Part shown: positions 26,801 to 36,243 of the stretch, in pieces
Numbering within the stretch: position 1 is the first letter of the stretch
Layout: each line of letters starts with the position of its first letter
Origin: Diogma glabrata
Lineage: Eukaryota; Arthropoda; Insecta; Diptera; Cylindrotomidae
DNA length: 64,000 bases
Assembly: GCA_963693315.1 (NCBI GenBank)
Contig: OY856187.1
Location: 377,789,241 to 377,853,240, forward strand
Reading direction: 5' to 3'
The notes under the pieces: generated by a model
What the model saw: only the letters and a program-made list of their open reading frames with translations
What the model was told of the DNA's origin: nothing
The model's database searches: none
Translations under genes and position numbers: made by a program

Positions 26801-29800
26801 TTATTGTGCCAACCATAAATTCTATATGGACTTAAAATTTTAGATGCGTATAAAACTAACTCATCCACACAAAATGGCGGGATAAAAATAAATAAAGTTG
26901 TTTTCGTTTGTTTTACAGGGCTACGATGTGAGGCTATACATACATTTTTTCATTGAGTTAAGTGGGTTATCATATGAAAGGGTTCCAATTCATTGTTCCA
27001 TTTTGGAATGTTACACTCCATCATTTTTTGTATAATTCTGAATAATGACGTTTTCTTTGTTTTTTTTCTCGCTTAGCTCCGAACGTAATTGATAGAATAT
27101 TTAAAAATATTTGAAATGATAGACAAATTAGTAAGTTTATAATGAAAAATATGGGGAAAGTGTTAAATACTCATAATTATATTTATTGAGGGTGTGGGAA
27201 TGAGAAGAGGTAAACGCACCATTTAAGGGTGTGTCATTTGAAAGCAATTGAATTTAGAAATATTCCAAACTTTTTTTAAATTGGTCGCTGCACAGTTTTT
27301 GAATTACTGTCAAAAAGGTGTTTTGTGCATGTTACACCCCTCCCCCCTACGTTTCGACGTTGATTAACAGAAAAAATTGAAGAAAATTGATATGGAAGCT
27401 TTTTAAATATTTAATGAAAATTACAGCAATGTCTTAAATAATTATATTTCTATATTATTAGAGGAAGGGAGTGGGGTAGGGGAAAAAAGCAGTTTTTACT
27501 CAAATAAATGGAGTGTTATTTAAAAGAGCGCGTAATTTAAGAACTGTTGCAATTTGTTTTTGAATTTTACGCAGCACAGTTTTTGAGTAATTGTCAAAAC
27601 TGTGCAACTTTAAGATTGCACAAAGTGCAATTAAAGATTAAAAAAAGTGCAACTTAGAGTTGGTCACTCCCCCCTACGTTTCGACGTTGACTGAAAAAAA
27701 TTCACAGAGATAGGAAATTGGTAAATTTTTAACCAAAACATAGCGAAGTACCAGATAATTTTATTTCTGTGTTGGAAGTGTTCTGTGTTTCTGTTGGGAG
27801 TGTGGAAGGGTGAAAAAAAGCTTTGTTGACCTAAATGAGTGGGTTTGAACGAGTAATAAATTTAAGAAACATTGGAATTTTGTTAGAATTTTGCGGTGTA
27901 TAATTTTTGAATTATTGTCAAGAAAGTTCAGTTTTAGTTTTAGTTCGCATTCTTCTAATTCTTTAGGAATGTAAATATTGTCTTGAGGACCTTTCCGAGT
28001 TTCTTTAGGGATAAGGCAGCGCATAGTCTGCTTTAAAATACCAGCGTTGAAAGATCTGACGAATTACCTTCCGAATGCATAGTAAGTTCTCCAGGGATCC
28101 TAAGGCTTTGTCCGTAGACAAGATCAACTGGAGTGCATTCAAGATCAGATTTGATCGACGAGCGAATACCAAGTAGAACTATTGGGAGTGTGTCCTCCAA
28201 TTAAGGTTATTACCGTGCGCCTTTAGAGAAGCTTTCAGCTGTCTATGGAACCTTTCCACTGTTCCATTGGCTTTAGGATTGTAAGCCATTGTCCGAATTT
28301 TGTGCGTTCCAAGTAAACTCATGAGCTCTTGAAATAACCCAAATTCAAATTGCGCACCTTGATCTGTGGTTATATACAACGGTACTCCAAAACGCGAGAT
28401 GTGCTGATCGACTAAAGCTCTAGCTACAGTCGTTGCTCGCATATCAACAATCGGAATTGCTTCTGACCATCTAGTAAGACGGTCAACAGTAGTTAATATG
28501 TATTTATATCCATAAGAAGGAGGTAGACGCCCCACGATGTCTATATGGATATGATCAAATCGACCACTTGGAATGTCGAACCTACCAAATTCGGTTCGTG
28601 TATGACGGTTGATTTTGGATCGTTGACATGCCAGGCATGTTTTAGACCAAAAACCAACGTCGATATTCATAGATGGGCAAAAGTATCTAGAAGAAATTAA
28701 CTTCCGTGAAGCACGAACTCCTGGATGGGACAAAATATGCAAATTATGAAATATATTTTGTCTTAATTCGTCGGGGATATACGGACGAGGTTTTCCCGAG
28801 GTAGTCTCACACCAAATTGGCTTATGAGCGTGCTCACAAGAAATGAGTTCCAGTTTGAACTTAAAATTTTTTAACTTTTGAACTACCAATAAGTCTTGGA
28901 GTTCTTTGTCGGACTCCTGAAGTTGAATGAGTTGAGAGATATCCAACCCGGTTAGACAAAGAGCCATTTCCACAAATGATCGGGAAAGTGTTTCCGCCAC
29001 AACATTCCCTTTTCCTGATATATGTCTAATATCAGTGGTAAACTGCGCCACATAGTCCAAATGACGAGCCTGTCTAGGACTACGTTCCGTCTTGGATGTA
29101 ATAGCAGTAGTCAGAGGTTTGTGGTCAGTGAACACAGTGAACTTTCGACCCTCAATGAAATATCGAAAATGTTTGGTCGCAGCAAATATTGCTAAAAGCT
29201 CACGATCGAAAGCAGTATATTTAGTTTCAGCAAGCGAAAGCTTGCGAGAGAAAAATGCTAATGGCTGCCAACATTTATCTGCATACTGTTCTAGTACTGC
29301 TCCTATCGCAGTACCTGAAGCATCCGTTTTTAAACAGAAAAATGAGTTCTGTTGAGGATGTGCCAGAAGTGTTGTATGCTCAAGTGCTTGTTTGACAAGG
29401 TCAATAGCTGCACTACATTCAACAGGCCAAGAAAATGTTGCTTTTTTGCCTTGTTTAATAAGGGCTGCGAGGTGGGTGTGAACTGAGGCTAGTAATTCTG
29501 CCAGTTTTGGTATAAAACTATGGTAATAATTTACCATACCCACAAACCGCTGAACCTGTTGAACGGATGTTGGCTGAGGAAATTGTCTAATAGCCAGGAT
29601 TCGATCTTTAGATGTTAATATGCCATCTGCCAAAATCTCATAGCTTAGAAAATTTAAGGTAGGAACACCAAAAACGCATTTAGACAGCTTGATATTAATA
29701 TCGAAATCAGTAAGTCTTTTAAAAAGAATGCGTAAATGTTTCTGGTGTTCATCTGCATTTTTGCTGGCCACCAAAATATCGTCAATGTACACGAAAACAA

Positions 29801-32800
29801 AATCCAACCCCTTGGTAACTTCGTCCATAAAACGCTGAAAGGTCTGGGCCGCATTACTCAGACCGTAAGGCATTCTAATGAACTCGAAAAGACCAAATGG
29901 GACCGTTATTGCAGTTTTGTGCACATCTTCTGCGGCTACAGGTATTTGGTGGTAAGCATGTACTAGATCAATTTTTGAAAAAGCTTGCAACCATACAGGT
30001 GCATTGAAAAACCTTGAATATGGGAAATAGGGTACCGATCTGGTACAGTTACTGCATTAAGACGGCGGTAGTCCCCACAAGGCCTCCAATCATTTGGCTC
30101 TTTTTTGGGTACACGATGGAGCGGTGACGATACACACGAGGAAGAAGGCTTTACTAACCCTAGTTGAACCATCTGATCAAACTCGTTCTTAGCAATGCTG
30201 TATTTTTCAGGCTCCAGCCGACGTGGTCTAGAAAAAGGAAGGCGTCCTTCAGTGATTATTCGATGTACCACGTTGTGTTTTACTGGACCGTCATATCTGG
30301 GCTCCATTGTAAGAGAAGGGAACTCTTGGAGAATGGCTCCATATGTTCCATTTATGGTAAACTGTCTCGGTGTTAATGTTTTATCATTCGATAAAATAGT
30401 GGCCACCGTAAGTGATGTTCTTTCATCAAGCAAGCGCTTACGCTTGAGGTCGACAATAATGCCGAATTTTGAAAGAAAGTCAGCACCTATTATATGTTTA
30501 TTAACTGACGCAACGAAAAATGGATGTCGTAATTCACGACGGAGACCCAGATCGAGACACAGCAATTTAGTACCAAAAGTCTTAATATTAGAACCATTAG
30601 CGGCAGTAAGGACTAAATGTTCGTCTGGTGAAAGATTTTTAAAATAAAAATTTGGAATGACTGATATATCAGCTCCCGTATCAATTAAAAATTGAATCTT
30701 ACTTTAAAGACAACGAACGAACATGCGGCGATTATCATTAGTCCCATCATTAGCCGCAACTGTAGAGGGACTTTTTAGTTTTCCGAATTCGGTGTGTTAA
30801 AACTAGAGTTGTGATGTTGACATCGCTTTTCACAACGTCTAGCTCGCTGTCCATAACGTTTATGCCACCAACAAATGTAGTTAGCGGCAGAACTAGACGG
30901 TTTAAATGATCTGCTAGTACTTCGTCGACTTGACGAACTTCGATCCCGTCTATATGAACTACCCCTGTGACCACGTTGAAAGCGGTCTAAGCGGGACCGT
31001 AGTTCAGAAATTGATTTGGTTAAGTCCTGAACCAAGTTATTAAAATCATTATTTTGTGCACGTGACGTTGAAACTTGGCTTGTTGATGCCTGATTCTGGT
31101 CAACAATGGCACAGAATTGGGATTCTGGGGACGTCTTGGGTCCCAAAGTTTGTCCGCAAGAGTAAAACGTTTTTGCAGCGGGTCTTCCTCGAAAGCAATA
31201 ACAATATCTTTGATATGTGTTGGAAGAGGTGTTATCCAGAGGTTGTATAACAGAGCCTCTGTCACCGCTGGAGAAGAACCGGCTTTTTGTTCTAGCCGGC
31301 GGTAGAATCTGGAGGGAGAATCATTTCCCATGTCTACCTTAGAAATCAGTCCCTGAATTCGTTTAGACTCAATCTCTATTGTGTGACTGAGAACTGCGTT
31401 TTTTATAGCGTCATACTTATCAGTCTGGGGAGGGTTCTTTATTAGGTCCCTAACCAGTCCAATTATGCTTCGCGGAAGCGCGGGAACGACTTTAATGTAG
31501 TTAAATCGAAAGGAGTTATCGAAAGGGGGAGTATTGTGGGACTTCACTTCGGTATTATATTTATGTCCCACAAACAAATAAACGAACAACGCTTCCTACC
31601 TTTTAAAACCAATTTCCGAAAACATATGTTTTATTAAATTAGTTTTAAAAGGTAGGAAGTGTTGTTCGCTTATTTTTTTGTGGGACATAAATATAATACC
31701 GAAGTGAAGTCCCACAGGTTGTCCTTTAAGTCTGACTTTCTTATAACTTATAGCTCACCAAATCCAAGTATAATGCAGCTCACACCTGAATTTATCAGTC
31801 CACACTTTAATTCATTGTCAATTCAATCCTAAATGTAACGGTATCATCGATCTTTGGGATCGAACACGAACACTAAAATCTGCTATCATGACTTACGACA
31901 GAACGGACTGAACACGAATATTACCATCACTCTTACTTGGTTTACGAACCACTCTTCGCGAAGATTTTCAATCTTAATTCACAGAACTAGTTTATGGTAC
32001 CCAAAAACGTTTTCCTGTAGAATTTTTCGGCAAAAGAACAACTTAATTCTACAGTCCGATTTCGTTTCTCAGCTGAAACAACATTTCGATCACCTTCATC
32101 CCATTAATACATCAAGGCATACTCCTGAAAATTTTTCGTTTTTAAATACATTGAATTCTGCTCACATGTCATCTTACACACTGAAATTATGTAAATCCTT
32201 CAGCCACCATTCGAAGGTCCTTAGTTGCGACGGACATACGCAGTCATTAATCGCGACGAAAAAAATGTTGTAATTGATTGCAAAGGTCAACACACGTGAG
32301 TCTCCATCGACAGATTAACTCGACTCAAATTATACCACCTTCTAGCACAACTCTAGTCGCAGAGACGAAACACTGTTTTCTGCAGACAGCGTCCAATTTA
32401 CTTCTTCGGACACCTTTACGTCTTTATACGAAAATCTCTCACCTTCTTTCTTTTATATCTTCAATGGCACTAGGGGGGAGTGTTGTGGCGAACAAAATCC
32501 CTGTATTTAAAAACTTTACTATCGACAACAGTGTATTCAATAAAAAATAATGCTTATGTACAGAAACATGCTTAAGAAACATACTTAGAAACATACTTAA
32601 GCATAATTTCAGCAATAACCGATTCGAGAACTGAGCATCAAATAATAGTTTTTACTTTTAGAATGCGGCAAAACATTTCAAGATAACACAGGATCGTTTA
32701 GTTCACCGAACTATTATGGAACATCCGTTTTAGTTGATCCAGAACGTTGCGAATGGAGAATTACAGCAACTCATGGAGAGCGAATTGTTTTGAATATAAC

Positions 32801-35109
32801 CGATTTAGACATTTTTAAATCAAACAATTGTCGTTCAGATTACATTGAAATTAGAGATGGATACTGGCACAAATCTCCAATACTTGGTCGTTTTTGTGGT
32901 GTTGGACGTGTAACAGAACTTATAAAATCAACAGGGAGTAGAATGTTAGTGACGTATATCACAAACAGCCGTCAATTTGGGCATAAAGGATTCGCAGCGT
33001 CCTATGAAGGTAACGCATAAGTTTTATAGATTTCATCAGTAAACTAATTTTAATCTGTTTTTTGTAATTTCATAGCTGTCTGTGGGGGAGAAGTTGACTT
33101 AGAATCTGGTGGTAGGTTAGAATCGCCCAACTATCCACTTGATTATCTACCTAACAAAGAATGTATTTGGAAAATCACGGTCCCAAAAGATTTCCAGGTT
33201 GCGTTAAAGTTCCAATCGTTCGACGTAGAAAATCATGATAGTTGTGCTTACGATTTTGTGGAGGTAAGAGATGGTCCGTATCAAGATTCACGATTAATTG
33301 GTGTATTTTGTGGTTACAAAGTGCCGCCTGATATAACATCTACATCAAATAAATTATTTGTGAAATTTGTTTCCGATGGGTCGGTGCAAAAAGCAGGTTT
33401 TTCTGCATCGTTTATGAAAGAGGTTGACGAATGTGAATTATTTGAACATGGATGTGCTCATGACTGTATCAATACATTAGGTGGATATGAATGTTCATGT
33501 AAAATCGGATTTGAACTTCATAGTGATAAGAAAAACTGTGAGGATGCTTGTGGCGGTAGAATAGAATTACTAAATGGAACAATTACTTCCCCATCGTTCC
33601 CAGAAATATATCCAATTTCCAAATTTTGTGTGTGGGAAATTGTTGCACCACCACAATATAGAATTACGTTAAATTTTACTCACTTCGAACTGGAAGGGAA
33701 TAAGATTTACCATCTAGAATGTGAATACGATTCAGTTACAATTTATTCAAAGTTAGGAGAAGATAACTTAAAAAAACATGGCATGTATTGTGGAACACAA
33801 ACACCACCGCTGATCACATCTGAAGGTAATATTTTAAGAGTCGAGTTTCATTCCGATGATACAGTCCAGCAAAGTGGATTTGCTGCAGTTTTTTTCACAG
33901 GTAATTTAAGAAGTTATAAATAATTCATTTAATGTACAGAATAATTTTAACTTTTTTATTTCTAGATATCGATGAATGTGCGATTAATAATGGTGGATGT
34001 CAACATGAATGTAAAAATACAATTGGATCATATACATGTTCGTGTCACAATGGATATACATTACATGATAATGAACACGATTGTAAAGAGGGTGGCTGTA
34101 AATATGAAATAACTGCACCTAGTGGACAGATATATAGTCCAAACTATCCAGAATTTTATCCGCCTAAAAAGGATTGTGTTTGGCATTTTTCAACAACACC
34201 TGGACATAGAATTCGTCTTTCTTTTGTATTTTTTGAGATGGAGCCACATCCAGAATGTGGATATGATCATATCGAAATTTATGATGGAAACTCTCCGGAT
34301 AGTAATACTCTCGGTAGATTTTGTGGTTCAAAATCACCTCATCCTATTTCAGCGAATTCAAATGAAATGTATATGGTATTCAAATCGGATAGCAGTGTTC
34401 AGAGAAAAGGATTTGTTGCTGCTCATTCAACGGCTTGTGGTGGGCGATTACGGGCAACTAGTCGTGTTAAGCACTTTTATTCGCACGCGAAATTCGGTGA
34501 TCATAATTATGAAAATAGTGCTGATTGTGATTGGACAATTGAAGCCGAGTCAGGCAAAAATGTTCAATTAACATTTTTAACTTTTGATGTAAATCAATTA
34601 ATTGATGTTGAAACATGTTTGCAACTGTTGTAATTGTTTTGTAATTTTCAGTTAGAAGGCGAAGGAGCATGCTCGTACGATTATGTAGAAATTTATGGTG
34701 GACTGGATGATGGAAGTGATCCGCTCTATGGCAAATTTTGTGGAAATGGGGTAAGAATAATTTAAGAAATTATCAGAAGTTATTATTTTTTTTAAAATAA
34801 ATATAACTTTTATAGAATCCAGCTGATATAATCTCAATGAATGAAGCATTATTAATTCGATTCCGTAGTGATGATACGATGAATTCTAAAGGTTTTTCCG
34901 CATCATATGTTGCATTAAATCCTCTTCAAAGTGAAGAAACGAGTGTGGATATATCGGAATATATAACACCATTCCCTGGATCATTAAAAAGTATATATAA
35001 AAGTTTTAACGAAGATAACGATGATGATGATGACGATGATGAAAATAATTCGAATTCAAATAAAATAAAATATGACAAAAATTCACTGCTTGGTGGTTTC
35101 ATAGATTGA
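14561..35109 (+). CDS. tld: Tolloid/BMP1-family metalloprotease, 8 exons, 5' partial
   Basis: This is a secreted zinc endopeptidase of the astacin family. By family knowledge, Tolloid proteins cleave BMP antagonists such as Sog/Chordin and matrix precursors. Eight exons with matching phases join to about 1,262 codons: prodomain, astacin, CUB1, CUB2, EGF1, CUB3, EGF2, CUB4, CUB5 and an acidic tail. This is the full BMP1/Tolloid order. Key sites are present: [12 protein letters not shown], the SIMHY Met-turn, CGCC and a furin-type RATR before AATAKKER. The prodomain is long, as in Drosophila Tolkin, so tok is an equally good symbol. The signal-peptide exon is missing from the window or unrecognised. 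No stop or frameshift is seen. All other genes in the window are transposon-derived. Confidence 0.97.
14864..15989 (+). CDS. tld: tolloid exon 2: prodomain and catalytic half of astacin
   Basis: The long, low-complexity prodomain is rich in Asn, Thr, Ser and Lys and holds a basic RHRRQ at about 15290-15306. A furin-type RATR ends at 15613, and the mature protease begins [13 protein letters not shown], aligned with the family start. The CGCC motif follows. The zinc site [12 protein letters not shown] lies at 15896-15931 (three His ligands and the catalytic Glu). The exon ends in phase 1 before gtgaat at 15990. Reading through that intron soon meets a stop. Confidence 0.96.
16049..16279 (+). 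CDS. tld: tolloid exon 3: C-terminal half of astacin
   Basis: It starts after tttag with GQEYNFNKL and includes the Met-turn [13 protein letters not shown]. The tail LLYKCA closes the astacin domain. The donor gtaagt at 16280 is strong and the exon ends in phase 1, which matches exon 4 about 16.4 kb downstream. Confidence 0.96.
16590..16800 (-). pseudogene. Possible LINE reverse-transcriptase thumb fragment
   Basis: Minus-strand translation gives [17 protein letters not shown], which recalls the YLGVxLDxKLxW thumb motif of Jockey/R1-type reverse transcriptases. The flanking frame is broken by stops. This is a weak call based on one motif. Confidence 0.3.
17600..17900 (-). pseudogene. RTE-like LINE, C-terminal pol fragment
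   Basis: Minus-strand reading gives [13 protein letters not shown], then [12 protein letters not shown], then [10 protein letters not shown]. These correspond to the RLRWxGHV and GRPRxRW motifs at the C-terminus of RTE-like non-LTR reverse transcriptases. Stops interrupt the frame. Plus-strand ORFs here are shadows. The remaining pol region (17900-18440) could not be traced. Confidence 0.5.
19488..19979 (+). pseudogene. DUF4806-like protein of CACTA-like element
   Basis: The frame carries [18 protein letters not shown], then [19 protein letters not shown], then a helical stretch ending [10 protein letters not shown]. This matches my recollection of the C-terminal DUF4806 module found in many insect genomes next to the same transposase type. 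It may start after a splice acceptor near 19488; the N-terminal part is not seen. It converges tail-to-tail on the transposase with only about 40 bp between stops, which supports membership in one element. Function is unknown. Confidence 0.5.
20018..22643 (-). pseudogene. CACTA/EnSpm-like transposase pseudogene, multi-exon
   Basis: The start is MDKYFKSKK at 22643, with a donor ggtaagt near 22562 and an acceptor near 22481. Recognisable blocks follow in order: [94 protein letters not shown] and [10 protein letters not shown]. The last resembles the DUF4218-like region of EnSpm transposases. Breaks: a retroposon insertion (21512-21949), an in-frame TGA near 20860 (CGA to TGA would explain it) and a one-base slip in a poly-A run near 20272. 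A short intron lies at about 21240-21300. The superfamily call is by recollection of similar insect proteins. Confidence 0.65.
21512..21949 (-). mobile_element. Poly(A) retroposon family, copy 2, nested
   Basis: This is a 5'-truncated copy of the 4327-4990 repeat on the minus strand, ending in about 17 A residues (T run at 21512-21528). It splits the transposase frame between ELWPILCLI and NVPEVQPV, so it inserted after the CACTA-like element. No clear target-site duplication was found. Confidence 0.75.
22650..24400. other. Intronic stretch without assignable gene
   Basis: 22740-23110 is probably the terminal region of the CACTA-like element, but I could not match inverted ends. 23180-23420 reads on the minus strand as a loosely open frame (for example [16 protein letters not shown]) suggestive of old coding sequence. 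I cannot name it. The plus-strand frames at 23682 and 23985 look random. Confidence 0.4.
24420..25170 (+). repeat. Pair of diverged direct repeats, ~600 bp apart
   Basis: Units at about 24420-24570 and 25021-25170 share gcaatttcac/gcaatttcag, ttttgact(t/c)gacccttttt and atagtctttgataaat-like words. They are probably two copies of one decayed repeat. The stretch between is AT-rich with a T run near 24790. Confidence 0.6.
25398..25430. repeat. Short perfect hairpin
   Basis: The arms agggtatacatat and atatgtataccct flank a short AT loop. No T-run or other terminator feature accompanies it, and its role is unknown. Confidence 0.6.
27040..27930 (+). repeat. Tandem repeat, period ~325 bp
   Basis: The anchor ccccctacgtttcgacgttga occurs at about 27344 and 27670, with a diverged first unit from 27040. 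Each unit also holds a GAGGAAGGGAGTGG-like patch and a cagtttttgaattactgtcaa-like segment. The last unit abuts the truncated 3' end of the gypsy integrase frame at about 27930. Confidence 0.65.
28179..30701 (-). pseudogene. Gypsy pol: protease, RT, RNase H, integrase
   Basis: In order on the minus strand: aspartic protease [12 protein letters not shown] (about 30670-30700); reverse transcriptase with [11 protein letters not shown] (about 29780) and [16 protein letters not shown]; RNase H with [12 protein letters not shown] and FTDHKPL; integrase with the HHCC finger ([12 protein letters not shown] ... CLACQRSK); and the DDE core ([27 protein letters not shown]). A TAA lies just before the protease motif, a frameshift sits near 29980 in RT, and another near 28190 in integrase. 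The C-terminal integrase remnant continues out of frame to about 27930 ([11 protein letters not shown]). [12 protein letters not shown] gag and DTGA protease fit the Mag lineage. Confidence 0.93.
30773..31534 (-). pseudogene. Gypsy gag fragment
   Basis: The capsid-like part reads [20 protein letters not shown] and [16 protein letters not shown], then [14 protein letters not shown], typical of Mag-type gag. A frameshift near 31130 separates it from the basic region and the variant zinc knuckle [14 protein letters not shown] (about 30833-30880). The true N-terminus is missing: the palindrome at 31535 replaces it. Confidence 0.8.
31535..31716. mobile_element. Palindromic element, 182 bp, between two gypsy remnants
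   Basis: The ends are tgtgggacttcacttcggta and its exact complement. About 75-bp arms run to gttttaaaaggtagg / cctaccttttaaaac, with a loop of about 30 bp. It sits at the point where minus-strand gypsy A gag stops and plus-strand gypsy B integrase begins. It is probably a MITE, though it could mark a rearrangement junction. Confidence 0.8.
31717..32480 (+). pseudogene. Ty3/gypsy remnant B, integrase C-terminus and PPT
   Basis: Plus-strand reading in shifting frames gives [44 protein letters not shown] and a VSIDRL-like end near 32300. These match the integrase C-terminal region of Mag-like gypsy elements. A polypurine tract, ggggggag (32473-32480), precedes an LTR start. It is heavily decayed. 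Confidence 0.7.
32481..32640 (+). mobile_element. Gypsy B 3' LTR (right boundary uncertain)
   Basis: It starts TGTTGTGGCGAACA directly after the polypurine tract. A similar TGTTGTGGCAAACA follows a PPT at 38436. An AATAAA-type signal lies near 32541. The right end is not fixed, but exon 4 of tolloid begins at 32662, so at most about 180 bp of LTR and intron remain before the acceptor. Confidence 0.55.
32662..33009 (+). CDS. tld: tolloid exon 4: CUB1
   Basis: The acceptor is tttttacttttag. The split codon completes Lys, giving [20 protein letters not shown], which aligns with the CUB1 start of BMP1/Tolloid. It ends in YEG, phase 1, before gtaacg at 33010. Confidence 0.95.
33076..33900 (+). 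CDS. tld: tolloid exon 5: CUB2, EGF1, CUB3
   Basis: It starts [13 protein letters not shown] after an acceptor at 33074-33075. CUB2 shows [14 protein letters not shown] and [15 protein letters not shown] calcium-binding EGF follows ([16 protein letters not shown]), then CUB3 ([19 protein letters not shown]). It ends FFTG in phase 1 before gtaatt at 33901. The intron after it is 65 bp. Confidence 0.96.
33966..34588 (+). CDS. tld: tolloid exon 6: EGF2, CUB4, start of CUB5
   Basis: It opens with [16 protein letters not shown], a calcium-binding EGF. CUB4 holds [18 protein letters not shown] and [15 protein letters not shown]5 begins [19 protein letters not shown]. The donor gtaaat is at 34589 after TFD, phase 0. 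Ignoring the splice would give a stop 12 codons later. Confidence 0.95.
34652..34750 (+). CDS. tld: tolloid exon 7: middle of CUB5
   Basis: This 33-codon exon is too short to stand out by itself. It reads [17 protein letters not shown] through KFCGNG, flanked by ttttcag and gtaaga, phase 0 at both ends. The CSYDYVE and FCG motifs are the expected centre of a CUB domain. Confidence 0.93.
34816..35109 (+). CDS. tld: tolloid exon 8: end of CUB5 and acidic tail
   Basis: It starts [20 protein letters not shown], then [10 protein letters not shown] closes CUB5. A tail of about 60 residues follows with a run of seven Asp encoded by GAT/GAC repeats (about 35020-35042) and an Asn/Ser-rich end. The stop TGA is at 35107-35109. 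The acidic run is unusual compared with the basic ends of vertebrate BMP1/TLL proteins. Confidence 0.93.
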   Translation, partial: NPADIISMNEALLIRFRSDDTMNSKGFSASYVALNPLQSEETSVDISEYITPFPGSLKSIYKSFNEDNDDDDDDDENNSNSNKIKYDKNSLLGGFID

Positions 35110-35246
35110 ACTTCGTTATAAATTGAGTTACGAATCTTATTATATTTTAATTTGTCGCATTTATTCTATTTATCTAAGTGATATTTTTCGTTGTGAGTAT
35201 GTAGTAGTTAAAATCGAAAAATAATTAGAAAACATTTAAAATTTTA

Positions 35247-35252
35247 AATAAA
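35247..35252 (+). promoter_or_regulatory. Candidate polyadenylation signal of tolloid
   Basis: The first AATAAA after the tolloid stop, about 140 bp downstream. Other AATAAA-type words occur later (for example near 35538), so the true site is uncertain in this AT-rich DNA. Confidence 0.4.
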
Positions 35253-35259
35253 AATAGTG

Positions 35260-36240
35260 TTTTAAGTTTTAACTAGAGTTTTAGATAATTTTAATTTAAA
35301 ACAAAATGGCATTAAATATTAAGGTTTTTTTTTTATTTATTGGTTAAGTCCCTTTATGGGCGCCATTTCACTGTGAAAATTAAAGTTATTTGAATGATGT
35401 GTACAGGATAATATTGTTTTTAATCTTTTATTGTCGAGTCGGATAAGTATCAACTAAGTCAAATTCGATAACAAAAAGTATAAAAGTAATAAATTATAAT
35501 TAATAAAAGAAAGAGTTGTTCGTATTCTACATCTGTTGAAATAAATTGTTCATTTTAAGAGGGAATTAATTGTTATACCACTCCATCCAAGGTACCACTC
35601 CATCCACGATTCAATTAAGTATTAATGGTTGTATTTTAATTAAACCTGATTAAAAACTATTTTGCATCATGCATTGGTCCTTCGAGCCGGATCAAGTCAA
35701 CTAAAACAAAATTTAAGTATTCGTTTTTATATAACTCTACTAAGATATTCGTTTTCTGCATTTCAGATATTAATTGCCAGTGAAATTTTTAATATAATAA
35801 CTATTGTAACGTCATTTATCATAGGAGACGCCAATTGGATAAAAGTGAATAAAGTTTAATTGTTTTTTATTATTTTATTTTTAATCAAAACTGTTATGTT
35901 TACTTCGAAACTTTTATTTTATTATGATTGAGAAATAATCAATTTGTGAACGAATAGGTTTAATAAATATGAAGGTATAAAATTTTATTTTTTTCACTGC
36001 AAATTGTTTGAATTGCATAACCCTTAGTTGTATTTTATTTACTTATTTATTACGAATATGTATTATATTTAAAAAGTAGGAGAAACACATTTTTAATCCC
36101 TACCATTTTCATTTTCTTACATAACATAACACAATAACGAACTTTTGTATGTTCTAATTTTTGCATACTTAATCTACTTATTGTTTTTTACTATTTTAAT
36201 TTATTTAAAGGTTAAATTTAAAAGAAAAGAAAACACCAGA
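35260..36240. other. 3' flank of tolloid, no gene recognised
   Basis: AT-rich DNA with no recognisable frame. It may hold the rest of the 3' UTR. The 65-codon frame at 35662 looks random. Confidence 0.5.
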
Positions 36241-36243
36241 GCT

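Larger units (their letters stand above)
27930..31534 (-). mobile_element. Ty3/gypsy (Mag-like) retrotransposon A, internal region
   Basis: It holds gag, protease, reverse transcriptase, RNase H and integrase in gypsy order on the minus strand. Neither LTR is present. The 5' side ends inside gag at the 31535-31716 palindrome, and the 3' side ends in integrase at a tandem repeat. The long second pol frame (603 codons) suggests moderate age, but several frameshifts and a stop make it defective. Confidence 0.9.
16280..32661 (+). other. tolloid intron 3, ~16.4 kb, packed with transposons
   Basis: It runs from the strong donor gtaagt to the acceptor tttttacttttag before exon 4. The other tolloid introns seen are 58-66 bp. 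Inside are an RTE-like LINE fragment (about 17600-17900), a CACTA-like element with a nested retroposon (about 19488-22643), repeats (24420-25170 and 27040-27930), a minus-strand gypsy element (27930-31534), a palindrome (31535-31716) and a plus-strand gypsy remnant with its LTR start (31717-32640). 18440-19480 and 25440-27040 hold nothing I can name. Confidence 0.9.

Noticed and set aside
28179..29990. 603-codon retroelement frame considered as an intact, active gypsy pol
   Set aside because: The protease-RT junction is frameshifted, a stop precedes the protease, and gag and both LTRs are missing or truncated.
31525..31545. gggggag followed by tattgtggg, resembling a polypurine tract and LTR start
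   Set aside because: What follows is a palindrome with matching inverted ends, and the purine run is explained by minus-strand gag coding.
33932..34633. Continuous frame suggesting exon 6 runs to a stop at 34631
   Set aside because: CUB5 similarity breaks after TFD at 34588 and resumes at 34652 behind a proper acceptor, so the stop is intronic.
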